6,128 nt of DNA, from contig CALLPO010000016.1 of NCBI GenBank assembly GCA_938015605.1, positions 1 to 6,128 on the forward strand. The letters are read 5' to 3'. The number at the start of each line of letters is the position of its first letter. Position 1 is the stretch's first letter. This DNA comes from an uncultured Candidatus Altimarinota bacterium. GTDB lineage: Bacteria; Patescibacteriota; Gracilibacteria; BD1-5; UBA6164. Made by a program: the position numbers and the translations under genes. Positions 1 to 5,648 of this stretch are shown here, one piece after another. The notes beneath the pieces were generated by a model. It had not been told where the DNA came from. It saw nothing but the letters and a program-made list of their open reading frames with translations, and made no database searches.

Positions 1-20
1 AAGGCACTAAAAATGAATAA

Positions 21-97
21 GCGGGTATAGCTCAATTGGCTAGAGCATCTGCCTTCCAAGCAGAGGGTTGTGAGTTCGAGTCTCATTACCCGCTCCA
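21..97 (+). tRNA. tRNA-Gly (anticodon UCC)
   Basis: A full cloverleaf can be folded by hand: acceptor GCGGGTA with TACCCGC, D-stem GCTC/GAGC, anticodon stem TCTGC/GCAGA around the loop CTTCCAA, and T-stem GTGAG/CTCAT around TTCGAGT. The anticodon is TCC, so it reads GGA/GGG glycine codons. The discriminator base is T, as usual for bacterial tRNA-Gly, and CCA (95-97) is encoded. A run of ten T follows at 98-107. It is not the UCA-anticodon glycine tRNA that reads UGA in code-25 organisms; that one is not in this window. Confidence 0.96.
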
Positions 98-127
98 TTT
101 TTTTTTTATAGAATAAATATTTACAAC

Positions 128-204
128 CGGAAATTGGCGCAATTGGCTAGCGCACACGCTTTGGGAGCGTGGGGTTGCGAGTTCGAGTCTCGCATTTCCG
201 ACCA
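128..204 (+). tRNA. tRNA-Pro (anticodon UGG)
   Basis: Acceptor CGGAAAT pairs with ATTTCCG, the D-stem is GCGC/GCGC, and the anticodon stem CACGC/GCGTG surrounds the loop TTTGGGA, giving anticodon TGG. The T-stem is GCGAG/CTCGC around TTCGAGT. The first base C and discriminator A fit bacterial tRNA-Pro, and CCA is encoded at 202-204. It lies 30 nt after tRNA-Gly on the same strand and is probably co-transcribed with it; the shared promoter is left of the window. Confidence 0.96.
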
Positions 205-220
205 TTTCAAATTACAATAT

Positions 221-257
221 AAAAAAGAACCTCTAATATTATTAAGGTTCTTTTTTT
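221..257. terminator. Bidirectional terminator between tRNA-Pro and the membrane protein gene
   Basis: Stem GAACCT (227-232) pairs with AGGTTC (245-250) and is extended by A-run 221-226 against T-run 251-257; the loop is 12 nt and AT-only. There is a T-run on either strand, so the hairpin can end the plus-strand tRNA transcript and the minus-strand transcript whose stop codon is at 266-268. Confidence 0.85.
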
Positions 258-265
258 GAAACTAT

Positions 266-1204
266 TTAATTCTTTCTATGTGTCATGTAGTAATTATATA
301 AACACTGTTTGTCATTTTTACACATATTCACAATTTTATAGATCCCCTTACCATTAAAGTGTACACCTTCATGGGTATCATTTATACAAAACATATAAGA
401 GTGTCCTTCAAGTTTATCACACACATTAATATCATCTTTTAATATCCTTATATCCCTATAACAAATGTGCTTTTGGTTTATTAATTCGCACAGACTTTCA
501 TCTTTTGTTTTAAAAGCAATGTTTTCATAGCACATATTTTTTATATATCCTTTTCCTTTAGGAGCTACTCCAATAGGTTTCACTAAGAGTGAATAATTTC
601 ATGGACATTTTTTTATGTCATTATTATTTAAAGCTACATGATAAATAAATGTATTATAAAAAGTATAATATAGAATTCATAATATAAAAATTCCTAATCA
701 AATAATTAATTTCTTTTTTGTAAAGAAATGGTTCTTATGTCTTTGTATATAATCTTCTTGTGTATTACTAATTATCTTAATTGTTATAGCAAATAAGATA
801 AGAGAAATTACAATATAAAAGGGCAGAATTATTCAAGCTATAAAGAATCATAGTATTCAAGCACTTCATCAAGCAAGAGGGGGAAAAAATACTCCCATTG
901 GAACATATGCTGCTAAGAGCAATAATACAAATCATCAATATAATCTTCTCCCTCTAGATCAATCATTAATGTATCTATTAATACCTTTATATAATGCAAA
1001 CAAGAAGGGTAACCAAAATATTCCTAATATATATAGAATCCACCAAATTATAATAATCGATATACTTACTTTAGTTAAGCTAACTCATACAAATAAACAA
1101 CCTATAATAAAGAAAAAAATATAATATTTCATTACATAATGTTTAGCTACATCAAGTGACCAGAAAAAATTCTCCATAATTTGATTAGTTGTTATTAATA
1201 CCAT
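266..1204 (-). CDS. Multi-pass membrane protein with Cys-rich C-terminal domain (unrecognised)
   Basis: The 312-codon frame is open only with TGA as Gly (12 TGA codons, including double TGA at codons 90-91 and 112-113); a TAA lies directly before the first ATG. Hydrophobic segments lie at about residues 27-43, 48-72, 91-105, 117-145 and 167-187. The soluble tail (about 190-312) has eight cysteines, C200, C225, C239, C248, C262, C273, C295 and C301. Two spans there look like repeats of the form C-Y-x2-I-x6-D-x3-C (from C225 and C248). The segment INRYIND-GSRGRRL (76-88) weakly recalls the basic loop of DUF805 membrane proteins, but I would not assign that family. An alternative start is Met10 (position 1177). 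The family and function are not recognised; cysteine spacing suggests a disulfide-stabilised domain outside the membrane. Reading only the last 105 codons from a GTG gives a false short gene. Confidence 0.85.
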
Positions 1205-1211
1205 TTATCAT

Positions 1212-1240
1212 ATTATACATGAATATATGTGTATTCACAA
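1212..1240 (-). promoter_or_regulatory. Promoter of the membrane protein gene, possibly leaderless
   Basis: On the minus strand a -35 TTGTGA (1235-1240) is followed by a 17-nt spacer and a perfect -10 TATAAT (1212-1217) with TG just upstream (extended -10). Transcription would be expected to start about 6-8 nt downstream, at about 1204-1206, at or beside the first ATG (1202-1204). The spacer contains an inverted repeat TGAATA (1220-1225)/TATTCA (1232-1237), which could be an operator. Confidence 0.65.
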
Positions 1241-1290
1241 ATACAAGAGAACAACAAATCAAAGAAAAGTATAATGTTTTTAGCTCATGC

Positions 1291-1319
1291 AAAGACAACA
1301 AATTAATATAGTTGTCTTT
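1291..1319. terminator. Hairpin downstream of the small membrane ORF
   Basis: Nine-base-pair stem AAAGACAAC (1291-1299) / GTTGTCTTT (1311-1319) with an 11-nt AT loop. The T-run is better on the plus strand (TTTTT), but the only gene ending nearby is the minus-strand ORF whose stop is at 1338, so the hairpin probably ends or attenuates that transcript. Direction is uncertain. Confidence 0.5.
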
Positions 1320-1337
1320 TTAGTTGTTAAATACTTT

Positions 1338-1544
1338 CTACAGCTCAATAGTTAATCCCATACGTAGAAATATTGTTCAAAACATAAGTGGTATGATGGT
1401 AAATAATAATTTCATTTTATATTCTGCTTTATAATTCTTATTCTTTCTGTTTTTAAAATCTTCATATGAAGAAATAAAACCACCTATAGCCATCAGTGAG
1501 AAAAACAAACCAAGTAGTAAAAGTACTATTCTAACAGCAATCAT
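1338..1544 (-). CDS. Small two-helix membrane protein (hypothetical)
   Basis: A 68-codon frame begins at the only in-frame ATG after an upstream TAA and ends in TAG, the only TAG stop among the genes here. It has one TGA-Gly at codon 56. The protein has two hydrophobic stretches, about residues 3-24 and 45-60, separated by a polar basic loop (SSYEDFKNRKNKNYKAEYK). It has no cysteine and no recognised motif, and no Shine-Dalgarno sequence precedes the ATG. The hydrophobic-basic-hydrophobic pattern argues for a real small membrane protein; its function is unknown. It lies 133 nt upstream of the larger membrane gene on the same strand, with a hairpin and a separate promoter in between, so the two are probably separate units. 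Confidence 0.65.
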
Positions 1545-1672
1545 AGTATCAAAGTTACAATATTAATATAATCATATATTAACAAAAATGATAAATTAAA
1601 CAATATATTTAGTTCTCTTATTAAATTTTAAAATCTTTTTAAAACTTTTACAAAAAACATATCAAAAAAACA

Positions 1673-1701
1673 TTGACTTATATTTATATTTTATATAATA
1701 C
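1673..1701 (+). promoter_or_regulatory. Promoter of tRNA-Ile
   Basis: The -35 TTGACT (1673-1678) is followed by TATAATAC (1694-1701); the -10 is either TATAAT with a 15-nt spacer or TAATAC with a 17-nt spacer. The tRNA begins about 27 nt after the expected start site. The rest of 1545-1734 is AT-rich with no other supported feature. Confidence 0.7.
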
Positions 1702-1734
1702 CTTAGCTGATAAGAAGTTCAGTAATACACTCAT

Positions 1735-1811
1735 GGGCGTGTAGCTCAGTTGGTTAGAGCGCACGACTGATAATCGTGAGGTCCCTGGTTCAACTCCAGG
1801 TATGCCCACCA
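1735..1811 (+). tRNA. tRNA-Ile (anticodon GAU)
   Basis: Acceptor GGGCGTG pairs with TATGCCC (two G-U pairs), D-stem GCTC/GAGC, anticodon stem CACGA/TCGTG around the loop CTGATAA (anticodon GAT), and T-stem CCTGG/CCAGG around TTCAACT. Discriminator A and CCA at 1809-1811 are encoded. It stands alone with its own promoter and terminator rather than inside an rRNA operon, where tRNA-Ile(GAU) is often found in other bacteria. Confidence 0.97.
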
Positions 1812-1821
1812 TGAACAATTC

Positions 1822-1856
1822 AAAAAAGAGAAGAAATATAATTTCTTCTCTTTTTT
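1822..1856 (+). terminator. Terminator of tRNA-Ile
   Basis: A perfect 16-bp inverted repeat (1822-1837 with 1841-1856) has a 3-nt loop and ends in six T, starting 11 nt after the CCA end. The matching A-run at the other end means it could also act on the minus strand. Confidence 0.88.
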
Positions 1857-1883
1857 AGTATTTACTTATTCTCATATTATAAA

Positions 1884-1912
1884 AGGACTAAAAAGTTACT
1901 CTCTTTAGTCCT
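1884..1912 (-). terminator. Terminator of the minus-strand folding/thymidylate operon
   Basis: Stem AGGACTAAA (1884-1892) / TTTAGTCCT (1904-1912), followed on the minus strand by TTTATAAT. It lies 33 nt past the TAA of the DsbA-like gene, the last gene of the cluster. Confidence 0.65.
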
Positions 1913-1952
1913 AAAATAAAGTTCTGTAAAGTATATATAAAACTTTATTTTA
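1912..1952 (-). repeat. Second hairpin containing the stop codon of the DsbA-like gene
   Basis: A perfect 12-bp inverted repeat, TAAAATAAAGTT (1912-1923) with AACTTTATTTTA (1941-1952), surrounds a 17-nt loop. The TAA stop of the DsbA-like gene (1945-1947) lies in the stem, and the outer bases touch the adjacent terminator hairpin. It may protect the mRNA 3' end or assist termination. Confidence 0.6.
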
Positions 1953-3153
1953 ATAGTCTATCAATTACTTCAACAAAATACGAAGATGGATATGCTCAAC
2001 TCACAATTTCATATTCCCCTGTTTCTATATTCAATATAACATTCCCTGGAGTTCCTGTAATTCAAAATATATTCTGACCAGCAGCAAACTTACTAGCAAC
2101 TATAGCTTTTGTTTCACCATTAGTATAACATGAGCTTATTTTGGTTCTATCTACTAATATTTCTTCAGCAAAATTATATAGATCCTCTACGTCACTTTTC
2201 CCAGTTGTTAATGATTGTCATAGCACACTATTATATGCATCAGATCCTCATACTTTTGCTATACATTCTAATACTTCTGCTGCATTCTGTGTTGCTTTTC
2301 ATCAAACTCAAATGAAGTTAACTGAAGATTTTTTTACGTCATTTGGATATTTAGTAAGTACTGTTTGTGCTGTCCCATCAGTCTTCATTTTTCTACAATA
2401 ATGACAGTTTACATCAGTATATTCTATCCATACAATTTTTCAATTCTTAGCACCTGTAAAGTGTGAATTTTTTAATGCTTCATTTTTATCTTCACTATCA
2501 ACTATTCTAAAACCTCTATCACTTCTCTCCTCATAAGGGTTAAAAGTAGAACCAAGTTCTAATGAGTAATATTTTTTACTTCATGTTGGTTGAAGGAATT
2601 GAGTAAGTTCTTTAGTAGAATTATCACTAAAGAATGCTGCAGGGAGTTTTTTAATACCAGTATCATTAAGCATAGTTTTTGCAAAATCATTAGAGAAATC
2701 ATACTCAGTAATATTAGCACCCCCTAAACTTGGTATTAGTTTCAGTTGATGAATCAACTCATCAGTTCAACATATTGCTCCACACCTCTTATCAGATATA
2801 ATGATTATTTCAATTTTTTCATTCACTGTGTCTAATATAGAATTTATATCTGAAAACTCATTTTCTAGTTTCTCATTTACAATATCTTTAAAAGCAAGAA
2901 GAACAGCAATTTTTTGAAGTTTTTTTGCATCTGACAAAGTTGGACTACTTTCATATTTAACAACTAATCCATCTACTAAAACTAGAATTTTTTGTAATTT
3001 TTCTTCAGAAATATTTTCTAACTTAGATCAAATCTTACTTTTAATAACTGTTTTATAAGTAGATTTTTTTGAATCTAGTTCTTTTTGAGTATAAGCAAAT
3101 GTTGTCCCAAGACTTAATAGAATAATCAGTGTAAGTGTTAATAATTTTTTCAT
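1945..3153 (-). CDS. Exported tandem thioredoxin-fold / DsbA-like thiol oxidoreductase
   Basis: This 402-residue protein contains 11 TGA-Gly codons and ends in TAA. The signal peptide is about residues 1-20 (MKKLL, hydrophobic core, TTFA before YTQ). A charged helical module (21-105) is shared with the neighbouring FKBP protein. A first thioredoxin-like segment starts at about 113 (IEIIIISDKRC) and has an unusual C124-x3-C128 pair and a likely cis-Pro at P171 (KKLPAAFF). The second, DsbA-like domain (about 237-402) has WIEYTD-VNCHYC with C250-x2-C253, an alpha-helical insert with C297 and C342 (possible second disulfide) and cis-Pro P369 in TGTPG. Such enzymes form or rearrange disulfides in exported proteins; this role is inferred from family. 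It is the last gene of the cluster, 13 nt after the FKBP gene. No DsbB or VKOR partner is in the window. There is no Shine-Dalgarno; the start is set by the signal peptide. Confidence 0.93.
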
Positions 3154-3166
3154 AATATTTTTTTAA

Positions 3167-3922
3167 TTAGTAATTTTGTGTACTGTTAATTTCTTCTATT
3201 CTTTTGACTTCTATATCAAAAAACAGAGTTTTTCATGCAAGATGGTGGTTAACATCAAGAATAACATCATCTCATTCCAATCAAATAATTGGAAAGGTTC
3301 AGAATTGTGTAGGTAGTTCAGTTCACACCACTAATTCAAATCAATTATCTTCAAATACTTTTAGTTGAGTTTTAGGAATAATATGAGTCTTTTCTTCATC
3401 ACGGAGTCCATATCATTGCTCAGGAGCAACAATTAAGTTAAATTTCTCTCAAGTCTTTCTTCAAATTAATCATGTCTCCCATCACTCAATCACTTGTCAT
3501 TCTCAAATCACAAATGTAAATGGAACTCTTCCAATACTTGTATCAATAACTGTTCAATCTTCAAGAGTTAAAGTATAATCAACACTCACTGTATATCCGT
3601 TTTGAGCAACTAATTTCTCAATAAATTGAACATTGAGCTTAAAATCTAATACATCTTTTAGAGATTCAAGAAGTGCAACAGAATTAAGTTTTTTAGTATC
3701 AGAAAGCGATTCTGAATTAATAGTTTTACTTATTCTCTTATTAATAAGAGTAATTAATTTCTTCTTAGAATTATCTGGTAGTGCATCAATTTTATCTCAG
3801 ATTTTCTCTTGAATCATTCTTGTATACCCAAGTTTTTTATTATCTAATTCACTTTGTGTATAAGCAAAACCTGTATTTAGACTTACTATTAAGATTAAAA
3901 CTAAGAGTATAATTTTTTTCAT
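3167..3922 (-). CDS. Exported SlyD-like FKBP-type peptidyl-prolyl cis-trans isomerase
   Basis: A 251-residue protein with 15 of its 20 glycines written TGA. The signal peptide is about residues 1-20 (MKKII, hydrophobic core, TGFA before YTQ), followed by a helical module (21-105) shared with the DsbA-like neighbour. The FKBP domain begins at about 110: VDYTLTLEDGTVIDTS, then the hallmark VIGEGQVIEGWETGLIG (138-154), GEKFNLIVAPEQGYG (158-172), an inserted flap segment (about 173-222), and DVNHHLAGKTLFFDIEV (223-239). The NHxLAG motif and the insert place it near SlyD, which has a chaperone 'insert-in-flap' domain. SlyD itself is usually cytosolic, so the signal peptide is unusual. Predicted role: speeding prolyl isomerisation and folding of exported proteins. 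It lies 20 nt after thyA and 13 nt before the DsbA-like gene. The start has an A-rich leader and no Shine-Dalgarno. Confidence 0.95.
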
Positions 3923-3931
3923 ATTTTTTAT
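3920..3931 (-). promoter_or_regulatory. A-rich translation start context of the FKBP gene
   Basis: On the minus strand the start codon is preceded by ATAAAAAAT with no Shine-Dalgarno. The 12-mer ATAAAAAATATG including the start codon is identical at the thyA start (4867-4878), so it marks the chosen starts and may replace a classical ribosome binding site. Confidence 0.45.
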
Positions 3932-3942
3932 GTTAAAATAAT

Positions 3943-4869
3943 TTAAACAGCCACTGGTGCTTTAATACTTTTGTGGCTTTGGTAATTTACTAATTCAAAA
4001 TCAGCCCACTCTAGTTCTTCGATATCCTCAAGAGTTTTAATTTCTTTATTAATTTTTAGTTCTGGTAATGGGAAAGGTTTATTCTGTAATTGTTCTTCTA
4101 CTTGGTCAACATGGTTATTATAAATGTGTGCATCTCATAAAGTATGAGTAAAAGTTCCATACTTAAGACCAGTAATTTCTGCTATAAGCATAAGTAGAGT
4201 TGAATAACTAGCAATGTTAAAAGGTACTCCTAAAAACATATCTGCACTTCTTTGATACAGTTGAACATTCAGTTTATTATTAGTTGTATCAACATTAAAT
4301 TGAAAAAATGCATGACAAGGTGGTAAAAGCATATCTTCAATTTGGGCAGGGTTCCAAGCTGAAACTATTATCCTTCTATTAGTTGGATTTGTTTTAATCT
4401 GCTCTATAGCATTTTTAATTTGGTCAACTCACTCAGAGTTAAAATTTCTCCATTGATGACCATATACTGGTCATAGATCTCACCATTTTTGCACCCAAGG
4501 ATCAGTTGCATCTCACTCTTTAATTTTTCCAATAAATTCTTTTTTTAGTTCCATCCAAGCCTCTGAGTACATTTCAACTTTTTCAGCTTCTCATGCATTA
4601 TCTAACCAATTTTGGAAAGGCCATTCATCCCAAATGTGGCATTTTCTATCAACTAAATATTTGATATTTGTTTCTCATCTGATAAGCCATATAAGCTCAA
4701 CTATAATAATTCTTAGGAAAGTTTTTTTAGTAGTCACCAGTGGAAATCCATCATCTAGATTATACTTAGCCTGCATACCAAAAATCCCTCTCACTCATGT
4801 TCAAGTTCTATCATCCTTTCCTATTCAATTATCTTTAATGTCTCTGAGTAAATCTAGATATTGTTTCAT
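3943..4869 (-). CDS. thyA: Thymidylate synthase
   Basis: ThyA converts dUMP to dTMP using methylene-tetrahydrofolate, the de novo route to thymidine nucleotides. The 308-residue protein has ten TGA-Gly codons at family glycines: DRTGTG (20-25), RGETNIKYL (64-72), GDLGPVYGHQW (130-140) and THTLGDAHIYNNH (241-253). The catalytic cysteine is C185 in LLPPCHAFFQF; the phosphate-binding arginines are in NRRIIVSAWN (164-173) and QRSADMFLG (206-214). The C-terminus SIKAPVAV is the family ending. Length exceeds the ~264-residue E. coli type because of an insert at about 84-128, as in the longer Lactobacillus casei type. It is 11 nt after the NUDIX gene and 20 nt before the FKBP gene. Only residues 180-244 form an ORF under the standard code. 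Confidence 0.98.
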
Positions 4870-4878
4870 ATTTTTTAT
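4867..4878 (-). promoter_or_regulatory. A-rich translation start context of thyA
   Basis: The ATG of thyA is preceded on the minus strand by ATAAAAAAT, with no Shine-Dalgarno in the 11-nt gap after the NUDIX stop. It is identical to the context of the FKBP start at 3920-3931. Confidence 0.45.
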
Positions 4879-4880
4879 TC

Positions 4881-5531
4881 TTATTTAGCTAAGTATTGTT
4901 TTAGTGGTTCAAGTAGAATTGTTGACCATGTTTCGATTTTATAATCTCCTGATGCAATCATTTCTTCATACTCTGAGATATCTATAAATTCTCCACTAGC
5001 AATCTCTCAATCCATAAGTTCAAAATTAAAGTCTTTAGTAAAGATTACATAACATGCTCAAATATGAACTTCTCACACTTTGTCTCAATCATCATTAATA
5101 TAACCTAGGTTTACAACTTCTTGTATTTGTTTTGGAGTAAGGTTTATTTCTTCCTCAACCTCTCTAATTAATGTATCTTTGATTGGATTTTCAGAATTTT
5201 CTTCTTCTTTTTCTATATGGCCTCAGACTCCTACTGCTACTTTATTATGAAGTCTTGCATCTCAAGCTGCAGAATCTTTTCAACCTCTTTTGTATACAAA
5301 GATTTGGTTTTGTTCATTCAAAACTATTCAATAACCAATAGGTTGCTTATAGTCTCTATTTTCTTCAGCTACTGCTCTCTCCATATATTCAAAATTCTCA
5401 ATAATGATTTCTTCAAAATTATTATCTCACATTTCATAGAATCATGTTTTTCTTTGAGTATCTCAAAATAAGAGTTTATTTTTAATTACCAAAATTTCTC
5501 TTTTCATTTTATCTTCAACTATTGTATTCAT
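4881..5531 (-). CDS. NUDIX family hydrolase
   Basis: NUDIX enzymes cleave nucleoside diphosphates linked to another group; the substrate cannot be read from the sequence. The protein has 216 residues and 11 TGA-Gly codons. The NUDIX box lies at about residues 104-131: GHIEKEEE, a spacer, then REVEEEINL with the metal-binding REVEEE at 123-128. Spacing between the leading glycine and REVEEE is a few residues longer than the classic GX5EX7REUXEEXGU. Other conserved-looking blocks are YKQPIGYGIVLN (61-72), LGYINDDGDKVGEVHIG (142-158) and ETWSTILLEPL (200-210). From memory these resemble a subfamily of larger NUDIX phosphohydrolases (COG4112-like); that is not verified. The start is the first ATG (5531); Met9 (5507), giving MKREILVI, is an equally credible start. 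It heads the cluster with thyA 11 nt downstream. Confidence 0.93.
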
Positions 5532-5580
5532 ATTTGTTTTATTATTTTTAATGTCTTTATTGTACTAATTTTTTACATTC

Positions 5581-5609
5581 TTTCTACTAAAAATATAAAA
5601 ACTTGTGAA
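5581..5609 (-). promoter_or_regulatory. Candidate promoter of the NUDIX-thyA-FKBP-DsbA cluster
   Basis: On the minus strand, TTCACA (5604-5609) and TAGAAA (5581-5586) are 17 nt apart, between the tmk terminator and the NUDIX start. The -35 matches 5 of 6 and the -10 matches 4 of 6 consensus bases. In such AT-rich DNA this is only suggestive. Confidence 0.35.
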
Positions 5610-5624
5610 AAAAATGTTAGAAAA

Positions 5625-5648
5625 AAATAACTCCAAGATGAGTTATTT
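5625..5648 (-). terminator. Terminator of tmk, overlapping its stop codon
   Basis: Stem AAATAACTC (5625-5633) / GAGTTATTT (5640-5648) with a 6-nt loop, followed on the minus strand by a T-run. The tmk TAA (5643-5645) lies inside the stem, so the 3' untranslated region is almost absent. Confidence 0.82.

Noticed and set aside
21..97. The glycine tRNA as the decoder of UGA
   Set aside because: Its anticodon is UCC, which pairs with GGA/GGG; reading UGA needs UCA.
98..107. The ten-T run after tRNA-Gly as a terminator
   Set aside because: No hairpin other than the tRNA itself precedes it, and tRNA-Pro follows closely with its own strong terminator, so co-transcription is likelier.
266..583. A standalone 105-residue ORF on the minus strand starting at a GTG
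   Set aside because: It is the C-terminal third of the 312-residue membrane protein; upstream TGA codons read as Gly extend the frame to an ATG at 1204.
2130..2401. Two overlapping plus-strand ORFs of 61 and 86 codons
   Set aside because: They lie antisense to the DsbA-like gene, whose conserved cysteine and cis-Pro motifs are on the minus strand; no motif or start signal supports them.
3482..3484. Mycoplasma-type code 4 (TGA as Trp) as the explanation of the in-frame TGA codons
   Set aside because: Here TGA precedes a TGG Trp in FKBP's conserved IEGW, and ThyA's invariant glycines fall on TGA; TGG remains the Trp codon throughout.
4135..4332. A short minus-strand ORF with the thymidylate synthase active site, suggesting a thyA fragment or pseudogene
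   Set aside because: With TGA as Gly the full 308-residue ThyA is intact, with all family motifs and a proper C-terminus.
4634..4888. Plus-strand 84-codon ORF
   Set aside because: Antisense to the start of thyA, a certain gene; hydrophobic composition comes from the complement of its codons.
5217..5471. Plus-strand 84-codon ORF
   Set aside because: Antisense to the NUDIX hydrolase gene; no independent support.
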